From Sphingobacterium kitahiroshimense (lineage in GTDB: Bacteria > Bacteroidota > Bacteroidia > Sphingobacteriales > Sphingobacteriaceae): a DNA stretch of 64,000 nt. Location: positions 5,828,001 through 5,892,000 of the forward strand of contig NZ_JAOQNK010000001.1 in NCBI RefSeq assembly GCF_025961315.1, given 5' to 3'. The notes below the pieces were generated by a model. The model searched no databases. It was not told the origin of the DNA and saw only the letters and a list, made by a program, of their open reading frames with translations. Shown piece by piece: positions 17,642-25,852 of the stretch. Position 1 is the first letter of the stretch. Every line of letters starts with the position of its first letter. Position numbers and translations under genes: made by a program.

Positions 17642-18706
17642 TTATTTAGCACGGGCGTATTGATTGGTCCATTCGATGTGATCACCTAAAGTTTCTGCAA
17701 AATAGAGTGGAAGATGTGGATTTTTTAGAAAAGCACGCGCTATCATGATGATGTCTGCTTTTTTATCTTGTAAGATTTGTTCAGCGTGCGACGCTTCTTT
17801 GATAAGCCCAACAGTTGCTGTGATAAGATCTGTTTCTTTCTTTATTGCCGCAGCAAAAGGTAGTTGGTAATCTTTTGCAGGACTAATTTTTTGATGTGCA
17901 ACTGCTCCACCAGTAGAAACATCAATTACTTCAACACCTAATTGTTTCAATTCTTGGGCAAGAGTAATAGACTGTTCCAGATCCCAACCATCAGTAGCCC
18001 AGTCTGTCGCAGAAATACGAACCCATAACGATTGTGTTGTAAGTTCATGCTGAACGGCCTCAATGATTTCTTTTAAAAATCGCATTCTGTTGTCTAGAGA
18101 ACCACCATATTGATCAGTTCTGTCATTCGATAGGGGAGATAGAAACTGATGGATTAGATATCCGTGAGCGGCATGAATTTCGATAATATCATAACCAGCG
18201 GTGACAGCTCTTTTCGTAGCTAGCTGAAAATCAGTAATTGTTTTTTTGATATCATCTAAGGTCATGGCACGTGGGGCTATGTCCTTGTCGGGTCTGAATG
18301 CCAGAGCAGAAGGTGCTACTGTTTGCCATCCGTTTTCAGCATCCGGTGCAATTTGATAATGATTTTCCCAAGGTTTGCCTGAACTTGCTTTGCGTCCAGC
18401 ATGTGCTAACTGTATGCCAGGTATTGAATTTTGTTCTTTTATGAATGTCGTTATTTCTTTTAATTTTTCGATTTGTTCATCTTTCCAAATTCCTAGATCT
18501 CCGGCACTGATTCTTCCTTCGGGCGAAACAGCCGTCGCTTCCTGAATAATGGCAGCGGCGCCTCCCATTGCAAACTGTCCTAAATGAACAAGGTGCCAGT
18601 TGTTTGCAAAACCATCTACAGCCGAATATTGACACATCGGAGAAACGACTAATCTGTTTTTTAAATTTATGTTTTTTAGGCTAAGGCTTGAAAATAGAAT
18701 GCTCAT
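17642..18706 (-). CDS. NADPH dehydrogenase, old yellow enzyme family (YqjM/NamA-like)
   Basis: This 354-residue FMN TIM-barrel has the YqjM-class hallmarks SPMCQYSAVDG (flavin-modulating Cys), HLVHLGQFAMGG, HAAHGYLIHQFLSPLSN (substrate-binding His pair), YGGSLDNRMRF and a C-terminal ARAFLKNPH phosphate site. The family reduces activated C=C bonds in enones, quinones and nitro-compounds with NADPH. It precedes the VOC gene by 6 bases. A terminator hairpin lies only 17 bases upstream of the start. Confidence 0.93.
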   Translation of the reverse strand: MSILFSSLSLKNINLKNRLVVSPMCQYSAVDGFANNWHLVHLGQFAMGGAAAIIQEATAVSPEGRISAGDLGIWKDEQIEKLKEITTFIKEQNSIPGIQLAHAGRKASSGKPWENHYQIAPDAENGWQTVAPSALAFRPDKDIAPRAMTLDDIKKTITDFQLATKRAVTAGYDIIEIHAAHGYLIHQFLSPLSNDRTDQYGGSLDNRMRFLKEIIEAVQHELTTQSLWVRISATDWATDGWDLEQSITLAQELKQLGVEVIDVSTGGAVAHQKISPAKDYQLPFAAAIKKETDLITATVGLIKEASHAEQILQDKKADIIMIARAFLKNPHLPLYFAETLGDHIEWTNQYARAK

Positions 18707-18723
18707 ATAAAATGATTTAAATG

Positions 18724-18751
18724 AAATAAAAAAGGAGCATGATGCTCCTTT
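18724..18751 (-). terminator. intrinsic terminator between the SDR and OYE genes
   Basis: AAAGGAGCAT pairs with ATGCTCCTTT (18731-18751) and is followed on the minus strand by seven T residues. It ends 17 bases before the OYE start, in a co-directional gene pair. Confidence 0.75.
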
Positions 18752-18759
18752 AAATTATA

Positions 18760-19476
18760 TTATGGATTTGTTGACCAAAGCGAAGCAGATTTTAACATCG
18801 CTCTTCTTGGTAATTTTAAGTTTGCAATAATCAATTCTGCAAAATCCTCAGGTTGTAATACTGATTCTGGATTTCCATCTGTTAATCCGAGATCTTTGGA
18901 CATATCCGATGCAATTGTGCTTGGCATTAACGTGCAAACGCGAATATTATGTTTACGAACCTCGCGCATTAACGAATCTGCCATACCGATTACGGCAAAT
19001 TTTGATGCACTATAAGCAGAAGTCGTTGCGGCTCCATTCAGCCCTGCGGTAGAAGAAACAAAAATAATGTCACCTTCATTTTTTTCAATCAACTGTGGAA
19101 GTACTGCTTTTGTTACGTGGTAACTACCCAATACGTTTGTGTTAATAATATTTGTCCAAGTTTCGGCATCCATATCCACTAAAGATCCAAAGGCTGCAAT
19201 TCCGGCATTGTTGATGATAATGTCAAACTGACCAAATGAAGCATTCAATTTTGCTATTGCTTCCTGCACAGCTGCTAAATCTGAAACATCAAAAACTTCA
19301 TAAGTAGCTTGTACGCCTATATCCTGCAATTCCTTTACCGTAGTTTTTAGAAGTTCTTCGTTACGACCTGTGATAGCCACATGAACACCTTCTTTCGCTA
19401 GTGCGATAGCAGTTGCTTTTCCTAATCCACGAGCACCACCAGTGACGAGTGCTTTTTTCCCAGCTATATTTTCCAT
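18760..19476 (-). CDS. short-chain dehydrogenase/reductase (3-ketoacyl-ACP-reductase-like)
   Basis: This 238-residue classical SDR has the nucleotide motif TGGARGLGKA (TGxxxGxG), DIIINNAGIAAFG, catalytic Ser in FVSSTAGLNG and the YSASK Tyr/Lys pair. It is an NAD(P)-dependent oxidoreductase similar to FabG-like proteins; the actual substrate is unknown. The gene has its own terminator and is followed by OYE and VOC genes in the same direction. Confidence 0.9.
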   Translation of the reverse strand: MENIAGKKALVTGGARGLGKATAIALAKEGVHVAITGRNEELLKTTVKELQDIGVQATYEVFDVSDLAAVQEAIAKLNASFGQFDIIINNAGIAAFGSLVDMDAETWTNIINTNVLGSYHVTKAVLPQLIEKNEGDIIFVSSTAGLNGAATTSAYSASKFAVIGMADSLMREVRKHNIRVCTLMPSTIASDMSKDLGLTDGNPESVLQPEDFAELIIANLKLPRRAMLKSASLWSTNP

Positions 19477-19527
19477 GTTTTAAAATTACTGATTCAAGTC
19501 CAGTTTAATGTCAATCAAATTTAATAA

Positions 19528-20115
19528 TTACAAGTTTTCCTCTAAAATATTTGCGATGATCGGATAGGTATTTTGTTTTACCTGCTTCAGACTATGTTTA
19601 TCTAACCATTCCGCTTTGGTGATATCCTCTTCAGTTTGAGGTATGAGTTTAGGGATTTTATTAACGCCCATTTCATACCAATTGGTTTGTTTCAGGATAA
19701 AATCACCATTTCTCAAATAATAAGTATGGTATGATGTCTGTATTTTCTTTCCGAGGTAATCTATTTTTATGCCACATTCCTCTTCCACTTCCCTTACAGC
19801 AGCCTCTTTCATCTTTTCATGACTTTCTACTTTCCCTTTCGGAAGGTCCCATTTGCCTAATCTAAAGATGAATAAATAGTCGCCATCGCCATTTTTCACT
19901 AAGCCTCCGGCTGCTTTTATGATTTTATTTTTTTCCTTTAACTTCTGGAAAATCAATTCACAGTCTTTGTGAATATATAAAAATGATTTAGGAATGTCAT
20001 TTTGTTCAGATAATTTAAAAAGTTTTTCAAGTTCAATATCTTGAACATCAATAGTTTGAGGGTTTTTAATGCCCGTGGGAACAAAATCTGCCAAAATTAG
20101 CACAGATTGGTTCAT
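19528..20115 (-). CDS. NUDIX hydrolase
   Basis: This 195-residue protein has the Nudix box starting GKVESHEKMKEAAVREVEEE (Gx5Ex7REUxEExGU), preceded by GKWDLPKGK. The N-terminal 70 residues are a Bacteroidota-specific extension. It probably cleaves a nucleoside-diphosphate derivative. The start is taken at ATG 20115 (MNQSVLIL). An upstream ATG at 20139 would overlap the first codon of divergent pyrE and add eight residues. The 22-base gap to pyrE implies coupled divergent promoters. Confidence 0.9.
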   Translation of the reverse strand: MNQSVLILADFVPTGIKNPQTIDVQDIELEKLFKLSEQNDIPKSFLYIHKDCELIFQKLKEKNKIIKAAGGLVKNGDGDYLFIFRLGKWDLPKGKVESHEKMKEAAVREVEEECGIKIDYLGKKIQTSYHTYYLRNGDFILKQTNWYEMGVNKIPKLIPQTEEDITKAEWLDKHSLKQVKQNTYPIIANILEENL

Positions 20116-20125
20116 ATAAATTTTA

Positions 20126-20133
20126 TAAATTTG
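20126..20133 (+). promoter_or_regulatory. -7 box of pyrE, near-leaderless
   Basis: TAAATTTG is a perfect TAnnTTTG only 4 bases before the pyrE ATG at 20138. A TTG at 20107-20109 lies 16 bases upstream. Transcription would start at or next to the ATG. Confidence 0.5.
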
Positions 20134-20137
20134 CGAC

Positions 20138-20785
20138 ATGAATAATTTAAATGAGGTTGAACAAAAAGTTGCCGAATCCTTATTGCAAATTAAAGCAATA
20201 AAATTGCAACCTAAAAACCCTTTTACTTGGGCATCGGGTTGGAAGTCTCCAATTTATTGTGATAATCGTATTACTTTATCGTATCCAGCAATCCGTACGT
20301 ACATTCGTCAGAAGCTTTCAAAGTTGATTCAAGAAGAATTTGGATCAGTGGATATGATTTCTGGTGTAGCTACTGCAGGTATTCCACAAGGTGTACTAGT
20401 TGCTCAAGATTTGGGCTTACCATTTTCTTATGTGAGAAGCAGTGCTAAAGATCACGGTCGTCAAAATATGATTGAAGGTGAGATTGTTAGCGGTCAACGT
20501 GTTGTTGTTGTTGAAGATTTAGTTTCAACGGGTAAAAGTAGTTTAATTGCGGTAAAAGCTTTACGTGAGGCAGGATGTAATGTGGTAGGTCTAGTGTCTA
20601 TTTTCACATATGGTCTGGATGAAGCAACAAAGAATTTTGCTGATGCAAAATGTACTTTACATAGTCTTTGTGATTACAATTCACTCATTCAAGTGGCTGC
20701 AGAAAATGGTTTTATTTTTGAAGAAGATGTTGAGTTATTAAAAGATTGGAGAAAAAATCCTTCAACCTGGTCACCAATTGTCTAA
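20138..20785 (+). CDS. pyrE: orotate phosphoribosyltransferase
   Basis: This 215-residue enzyme joins orotate to PRPP to form OMP in pyrimidine synthesis. FTWASGWKSPIYCDNR (orotate/PRPP loop), SGVATAGIPQG and the PRPP motif VVVVEDLVSTGKSS are all present. No other Met lies before the conserved region, so ATG 20138 is the start even though a -7 box ends 4 bases upstream. It is followed after 19 bases by a small START-like gene. Confidence 0.96.
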   Translation: MNNLNEVEQKVAESLLQIKAIKLQPKNPFTWASGWKSPIYCDNRITLSYPAIRTYIRQKLSKLIQEEFGSVDMISGVATAGIPQGVLVAQDLGLPFSYVRSSAKDHGRQNMIEGEIVSGQRVVVVEDLVSTGKSSLIAVKALREAGCNVVGLVSIFTYGLDEATKNFADAKCTLHSLCDYNSLIQVAAENGFIFEEDVELLKDWRKNPSTWSPIV

Positions 20786-20804
20786 TTTATAAAAAGGAAT
20801 TTTT

Positions 20805-21203
20805 ATGACAACTATTCAGAACAATGTAACAATTGAAAAGTCGGTTCAGGAGGTTTATGCTTTTTTGAAAGACTTAAATAATCATGAGCAATTGATGCCT
20901 GAGAATATTTATAATTGGTCGTCAACTGCCGATGAGGCACGTTTTACAATTCAGAATATGGCTAAGTTGGCCCTGAAAGTAGACGAAAGGATAGAAGATC
21001 AAGAAATAAAACTAGTTCCATCTGAAAAGGCTCCTTTTGATGTTACATTAAAATGGACTTTGTCAACAGTTTCGGCTAACGTAACAGTGGCAACATTTAC
21101 GATTGAAGCTGACTTGAATATGATGATGAAAATGATCGCTTCAGGACCTCTTCAAAAATTAGCTGATTTTCAAGTGAATAAATTGAAAGAGATTTTAGGA
21201 TAA
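20805..21203 (+). CDS. SRPBCC (START-like) family protein
   Basis: This 132-residue protein begins with the family pattern NNVTIEKSVQEVYAFLKDLNNHEQLMP and continues with alternating strands and a long C-terminal helix, the helix-grip fold that binds hydrophobic ligands. No ligand can be named. The 19-base gap after pyrE and the shared terminator suggest co-transcription; a link to pyrimidine synthesis is not implied. Confidence 0.82.
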   Translation: MTTIQNNVTIEKSVQEVYAFLKDLNNHEQLMPENIYNWSSTADEARFTIQNMAKLALKVDERIEDQEIKLVPSEKAPFDVTLKWTLSTVSANVTVATFTIEADLNMMMKMIASGPLQKLADFQVNKLKEILG

Positions 21204-21243
21204 TCTATCCCTATTTTATCCTATAAATTTTCAGTCTATAAAG

Positions 21244-21270
21244 AAATGTCTTCCAATTTGGAAGACATTT
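21244..21270. terminator. bidirectional terminator
   Basis: AAATGTCTTCC pairs perfectly with GGAAGACATTT around AATTT, between the convergent SRPBCC and superoxide dismutase genes. Confidence 0.85.
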
Positions 21271-21282
21271 TCATTTTATATA

Positions 21283-21999
21283 TTATGCAAGTCTTTCGTG
21301 TACTTTATTCCAATTCACTACATTCCACCAGTTTTTGATGTAATCTGCTCTCTTATTTTGATAATGTAAATAGTAGGCATGTTCCCATACATCTAATGCT
21401 AAAACTGGAATACCTCTTTGATCGACCACATCCATTAATGGATTGTCTTGATTAGCGGTTGATGTTATTTTTAGCTTACCTGAATCGTCCAAGATTAACC
21501 AGGCCCAGCCTGAACCAAATCTTGAAGTCGCCGCAGCCGCAAACTGTTCTTTAAATTTGTCCATTGATCCAAAAGATGAGATGATCAATTGCATCACTTT
21601 TTCAGAAGGACCCGTTTGTTTTCCAGATAGGTTTTCCCAGAAAAAATTATGATTCCAAGCCCCACCAGCGTTATTGCGTGCTTTAGCAGAATATTTAGAA
21701 ATATTTGCCAACAACTGCTCTCCAGAAGTTTCAGTAATATTTTCTGCCACTATTGCCTCATTGATAGCTTTAATATATGCAGTATGATGCTTCGTGTAAT
21801 GGATTTCCATTGTTAAGGCATCAATATTGGGTTCGAGGTCGGAATAAGTATAAGGAAGTTTGATTTGACTAAAAGAAAGAGGAGCGGCTTGATTACGTGC
21901 AGGTTCAGCTTGGGCTAAATTAGTTAAAACACTGCCCGATACTGCGACAGCCAAGGTTGCTTTAGCGGTGTTGTGAAGGAAGTTTCTACGTGTTTGCAT
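21283..21999 (-). CDS. superoxide dismutase (Fe/Mn), Tat-exported
   Basis: This 238-residue protein starts at ATG 21999. A longer GTG frame (22065) adds 22 residues that do not fit. The N-terminus has a twin-arginine signal (TRRNFLHNTAKATLAV...LAQA). The mature domain has metal-site motifs IHYTKHHTAYI, NHNFFWENLS, GSGWAWL and DVWEHAYYLHYQ. It converts superoxide to peroxide and oxygen. Export after folding with metal is consistent with Tat and points to the periplasm or envelope. Fe versus Mn cannot be decided by eye. Confidence 0.92.
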   Translation of the reverse strand: MQTRRNFLHNTAKATLAVAVSGSVLTNLAQAEPARNQAAPLSFSQIKLPYTYSDLEPNIDALTMEIHYTKHHTAYIKAINEAIVAENITETSGEQLLANISKYSAKARNNAGGAWNHNFFWENLSGKQTGPSEKVMQLIISSFGSMDKFKEQFAAAATSRFGSGWAWLILDDSGKLKITSTANQDNPLMDVVDQRGIPVLALDVWEHAYYLHYQNKRADYIKNWWNVVNWNKVHERLA

Positions 22000-22195
22000 T
22001 CTTTTATTTATTAAGTTAATGGTAGTAATATAACGCGTTTTTTTTGTTTTATTATTCTTTAACACGGGAAATTTTAGAATAGAACGAGAATGTTACTAAA
22101 CCATGACTTTTGCTATTTTTTTAAGATGCTATTGTAGCTGTAATTTTCTTTTAAAATTAATAAAGTTAAAATTAAGTATAAAAAGTGGCGAAGTA

Positions 22196-22405
22196 TTAAC
22201 TCTTAATGTTGACTTCGTGGCTCAACCTTTTTAAGACACGATTTAAACTTCTAGTCGAAATACCGTGGTATGATACAAGCTTTTCTTTTGAAATTATAAT
22301 TGCTTGCTGATGCTGTAAATGCATGAGGATAGCCACATTTATCTTGCACCAGCAAGAGGTCTGACGGGAAATTTGGTTTTGTATATAGCGGTTATGAAAA
22401 GGTTG
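22196..22405 (-). pseudogene. remnant of a helix-turn-helix transcription regulator
   Basis: A minus-strand frame of 69 codons lies between stop codons. Its 42-residue part from ATG 22324 contains a convincing Crp/Fnr-like recognition helix-turn-helix (SKEKLVSYHGISTRSLNRVL, then KRLS). The in-frame sequence upstream (KINVAILMHLQHQQ) also looks protein-like, but it is closed by a stop codon inside the brnQ terminator, and no effector domain is present. This fits a C-terminal fragment of a lost regulator. It could instead be a 42-residue small DNA-binding protein. Confidence 0.45.
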
Positions 22406-22430
22406 TTATCATACTCTTTGACAACAACCC
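22396..22430 (-). terminator. intrinsic terminator of brnQ
   Basis: GGTTGTTATCA (22401-22411) pairs with TGACAACAACC (22419-22429) with one wobble. A TTTT run follows on the minus strand, 18 bases after the brnQ stop. Confidence 0.7.
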
Positions 22431-22447
22431 ATTTTAGGATATTATAT

Positions 22448-23740
22448 CTAGCGGCTAACTTTTAACTTATCCAAGAGCAAAAACAATAAAAATCCAACAA
22501 TTGAGGGAATAACCCACCACAGTTCATATGTCGCCAAAGGAATTGATGCTAATATATTTTCAGCTCCTTTTATATGTATATCAAATCCTGCTAAGAGATA
22601 AATTGTAGAAACAAGTGTTGTTCCTGCTAAAGCTCCAATGTAGGGTAGTCTAGATTTAATCAAACGACCAAAGATAAGTACATAGAGTACCAGGGTAATT
22701 ACAATTGGATAAATGAATGCTAAAAATGGATAAGCAATTTGAATAATATACTCTACGCCGGTTATGGCAAGTACTGCCGAAAAGAGACAGCAAATAATGA
22801 CAATCCACTCGTAGGTAATTCGATTATTAAACAGCTGACTAAAAAATGTACCTACAGCACAAGTTAAGGCGATTGCAGTAGTTAGGCACGCTAAAGCAAT
22901 ACTCACTGAAATGGCAAGCACCCCATAGCTTCCAAAGATTTTATGCGAAATAAACAGGAGTAACTCTGCCCGTTTTACATCTGGAGATAAAGGATATCCA
23001 GATTTTGCCCCTAAAAAAACTAAACCACCGTAGATCAATAATAAACAAAATGTTGCTAGGCAACCTGCACTTGTGACGATTCTATTTTTATCTTTAAGTT
23101 TTTCATATCCTTTGGCTTTTGCTGCAGCGATAATAATACTGCTAAAAATGACAGAAGCCAACACATCCAATGTTTGGTATCCTTCTATGAAACCAAGCTT
23201 AAAGGCTTGCATGGATTCCATCTGATGTGCGATACTCGGTGATAAAGGAAACAAAATTCCCATGATGATCATACCGATCAATAAAATCAAAAGTAACGGT
23301 GTCAGAAAATTTCCAATTACATTCACGACTTTGGAAGGGCGGATAGAAAGGATAAAAGTAACCGCAAAAAATAGTATTGAAGCCCAGATGGGCGATAAGT
23401 TCGGAAATGCAGGCAATAAACCTACTTCAAAAGTAGTCGCGGCTGTTCTCGGAATGGCAATTAGGGGGCCTATACCCAGCATGATGATGATACCCAGGAT
23501 GGTGGCTATATAAGGATGAGTTCGATTGCCTAAATCTTTGAATGATTCACCTGAATTGATGATCGATAAAACGCCTAACAGAGGAAGTAAAATACCTGTA
23601 AGCCCAAAACCTATTATTGCCCAGTCCCATTGATCTGCCGCATTTAATCCAATAAAAGGAGGAAGCAGTAAGTTCCCAGCTCCAAAAAACATAGCAAATA
23701 AGGCGAATCCTAGTGTCGTAATATCTTTGATTTTTTTCAT
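22448..23740 (-). CDS. brnQ: branched-chain amino acid carrier BrnQ/LIVCS family
   Basis: This 430-residue protein has about twelve membrane helices and the family N-terminus GFALFAMFFGAGNLLLPPFIG, with further motifs GIGPLIAIPRTAATTFEVG and ALTCAVGTFF. It takes up leucine, isoleucine and valine with Na+ or H+. The start is ATG 23740; an adjacent TTG at 23743 would add one residue. A promoter with near-consensus boxes lies about 110 bases upstream. A role alongside the leucine degradation genes at 41-47 kb is possible but not shown by context. Confidence 0.93.
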   Translation of the reverse strand: MKKIKDITTLGFALFAMFFGAGNLLLPPFIGLNAADQWDWAIIGFGLTGILLPLLGVLSIINSGESFKDLGNRTHPYIATILGIIIMLGIGPLIAIPRTAATTFEVGLLPAFPNLSPIWASILFFAVTFILSIRPSKVVNVIGNFLTPLLLILLIGMIIMGILFPLSPSIAHQMESMQAFKLGFIEGYQTLDVLASVIFSSIIIAAAKAKGYEKLKDKNRIVTSAGCLATFCLLLIYGGLVFLGAKSGYPLSPDVKRAELLLFISHKIFGSYGVLAISVSIALACLTTAIALTCAVGTFFSQLFNNRITYEWIVIICCLFSAVLAITGVEYIIQIAYPFLAFIYPIVITLVLYVLIFGRLIKSRLPYIGALAGTTLVSTIYLLAGFDIHIKGAENILASIPLATYELWWVIPSIVGFLLFLLLDKLKVSR

Positions 23741-24163
23741 CAATAGTTAATTATGTTCTTTCAAACAGGTCTGAGCTTTTTATCAACACAAGAGTGTTCA
23801 TAGGCTGCACGTTGTAGATCTTTGAGATGTAAATAGTATTATCGAACGGCAAATATAATAGGACTTTCCAATTAAACAAGAAATAAGTAACGCTGTTTTT
23901 AAATAGCTTATTTATATTGTTGACTAGGGTTCGGAAATAAAATGAAGTATAAGCAATATGGTTGCAGTAGTTTGAATGTCTGTATTGCTGCGTAAAATGA
24001 TAAGATCTAAGATTTTTTTATCTTCCCTAAGTTATGCTGAAATCAGTTGATTTCAAAAAAGAGAACGAATACCATGGAGATATCATACATCGTACTAAAA
24101 ATAAGAAAGCATCTTGATACAAATCAAGATGCTTCATGCTATTATAAAAATTGACTTTTAGGT
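23741..24163 (-). promoter_or_regulatory. 423-bp region with brnQ promoter
   Basis: On the minus strand TATATTTG (23857-23850) is a perfect -7 box, with CTTG 19 bases upstream (TTG at 23879-23877). This gives a leader of about 100 bases for brnQ. The other end holds the terminator of the haem-locus lipoprotein gene. Nothing else is recognised. Confidence 0.5.
24107..24134 (-). terminator. terminator of the haem-receptor operon
   Basis: AAGCATCTTGAT pairs perfectly with ATCAAGATGCTT around ACAA. On the minus strand it is followed by a T-rich TCTTATTTTT, 30 bases after the stop codon at 24164. Confidence 0.75.
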
Positions 24164-25255
24164 CTATTTTATGAACTGTTTTATTTTCAATTTAAAGGTC
24201 ACATCTCTACCTGCAGTAACGAGTTCATTTGCTTTGAAGATGATGACTTCATTTGGATTTTCAGATAAGGATGTTCCTTTGTATAATACTACAAACCGAT
24301 CAGCAGTAGGATATACAGCATGTGTTGGAGCACCTGCGTACACCATCCATGTTGGACCTGTTACTGGTACGTTCATGCTTGTGGCATCTAATCCTAATGA
24401 TGTTGCTTCTTTAAAATCAAGTTCTTTTAAGTTCGCGATTTTGATATCTTCAATAGCCTTTCCTTTTAAATCAAAATATCCAAATTTATAAGCTGTTGTA
24501 CTTGGTTTAAGAGTTGTACCGGAAGTTCCTGAGAAATTTACTAGACTTGTTTCGACAGTTTCAGTAATTTTATCATTTAATAAATCATAAAATACTGTTT
24601 TCCCAGAAGCAACAGCAACAGTACCTGTTTTTACTTCTTTTTCTTTGAGGATATTGATATCATGCGATTCCGATTTTAATTGGTATCGTGCATTTCCATC
24701 TTTAGCTGTTACTTTATCTGCTTGCATAATGATGACTTCAGTTTGTGCACCACTTGTGATGTCTGCTTTTTTGTAGAATACAATATAACGATCTGCAGTC
24801 GGGTATACAGCATGATTATTTTTATAGTCATAAATAATCCAAGTTGGACCGTTTGCCGGTTCTCCTGCAGTGGATGCATCTATAGTTAAAAAATTAGTTT
24901 CTTTAACATCCAACTGGTTAAAGTCTGCTGTATTGGTCAATTTAATATCTTTGATACTCGTATTTTTCAAGTCAAAATATCCCATTTGATAGCCTTGGTT
25001 TCCCAAATCTAAACGAGACCCGTACATGCCTGAAAGTTTAAAAGTATAAGAGCTTTCTGTCGCATCTTCTTGTTTCTTTAAGTCGTAAAATATGGTTTTA
25101 CCACTTGGTACAGCAACATTAAGTCCTTCAGTTTTGAAAACTTCTTCTTCTTTTGGATCTTCAACTTTATCTTTTTTACAAGCTGTAAATTGAAAAGAGG
25201 TCAGTGCAATAGCACTAACACACAGGATACTTTTTAATTTGTGTGATGATTTCAT
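24164..25255 (-). CDS. two-repeat surface lipoprotein of the haem locus (possibly diverged HmuY-like)
   Basis: This 363-residue protein has a lipobox FTAC and two tandem homologous domains (about residues 46-185 and 215-352). Matching segments are VPSGKTIFYDL / VASGKTVFYDL, GYFDLKNTSIKDIKL / GYFDLKGKAIEDIKI and HAVYPTADRYIVFYK / HAVYPTADRFVVLYK. Repeat identity is clear by eye. Position as the last gene of the receptor operon, 18 bases after haem oxygenase, suggests a surface haem-binding or haem-extraction role. The conserved His and Tyr of HAVYPTADR are candidate ligands. The WDIAF-type motif of true HmuY is absent, so family membership is uncertain. Confidence 0.7.
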   Translation of the reverse strand: MKSSHKLKSILCVSAIALTSFQFTACKKDKVEDPKEEEVFKTEGLNVAVPSGKTIFYDLKKQEDATESSYTFKLSGMYGSRLDLGNQGYQMGYFDLKNTSIKDIKLTNTADFNQLDVKETNFLTIDASTAGEPANGPTWIIYDYKNNHAVYPTADRYIVFYKKADITSGAQTEVIIMQADKVTAKDGNARYQLKSESHDINILKEKEVKTGTVAVASGKTVFYDLLNDKITETVETSLVNFSGTSGTTLKPSTTAYKFGYFDLKGKAIEDIKIANLKELDFKEATSLGLDATSMNVPVTGPTWMVYAGAPTHAVYPTADRFVVLYKGTSLSENPNEVIIFKANELVTAGRDVTFKLKIKQFIK

Positions 25256-25273
25256 GATTACACGGATTTAAAA

Positions 25274-25834
25274 TTACGAGATAACTGCTTTTGAATTAAA
25301 TGTATTGGTAAATGCTTCAAATGTCGCTAATGCAGCATCGATAGCTTCTTGCTCGTCATTTTCGGCAACTTCTGCATTGATTATTGCAGTAAACTCCGCC
25401 CATTTTTCCATTAATTGGTCACCATAACCATTAAAAAAGTTAAATCCCGAATTGATACCTCTATGTTGAAGCATTTTGACAATATGTGGCCCGCCCATGA
25501 TAGATCCCTCTAGTACATAAAGAGCACCGATAGCTTGGTTTTTTGTGCTGATCGTCGGTAACACAACTTCAGGTAAGTTTTCTAAACTACCACCTAGTTC
25601 AATGATATCTTTGGCAACATGTGATGCATTTCTGCGTGTGGCATAGTAAGACGCTAAGCTTGCTGGTAATGCCGCTTCAATGTTTCCTTCTGCAGCATTG
25701 AAATAAGCATAGAAATATTTCAATACGTCTGCATAATCTAAGTTATTTTCAATAGCCTTCAATTTAAAAATAACATTTTTTTCTAACTCTTGATGGCCAT
25801 TTTTTGTGGCTTCTTTGATTTTTAAGTTTAACAT
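25274..25834 (-). CDS. biliverdin-producing haem oxygenase
   Basis: This 186-residue all-helical protein has the proximal-histidine region near the N-terminus (KEATKNGHQELEKN) and the glycine-rich distal-helix region GALYVLEGSIMGGPHIV, both typical of bacterial haem oxygenases. It opens haem to release iron, biliverdin and CO in the cytoplasm. It sits between HmuY and the two-repeat lipoprotein with 18-base gaps. With the HmuS domain at 32 kb, this locus encodes two different haem-breaking proteins. Confidence 0.88.
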   Translation of the reverse strand: MLNLKIKEATKNGHQELEKNVIFKLKAIENNLDYADVLKYFYAYFNAAEGNIEAALPASLASYYATRRNASHVAKDIIELGGSLENLPEVVLPTISTKNQAIGALYVLEGSIMGGPHIVKMLQHRGINSGFNFFNGYGDQLMEKWAEFTAIINAEVAENDEQEAIDAALATFEAFTNTFNSKAVIS

Positions 25835-25852
25835 GATATTTGCTTATTAATT

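Larger units (their letters stand above)
22000..22447. other. 448-bp region between SOD and brnQ genes
   Basis: It holds the brnQ terminator (22396-22430) and the remnant of a helix-turn-helix gene (22196-22405). A stem CGAAGT/ACTTCG (22189-22194 with 22212-22217) lies over the remnant's end. No intact gene is seen. Confidence 0.6.

Noticed and set aside
22000..22065. Longer N-terminus for superoxide dismutase from GTG 22065
   Set aside because: It would bury the twin-arginine signal behind 22 unrelated residues; ATG 21999 gives a proper export signal.
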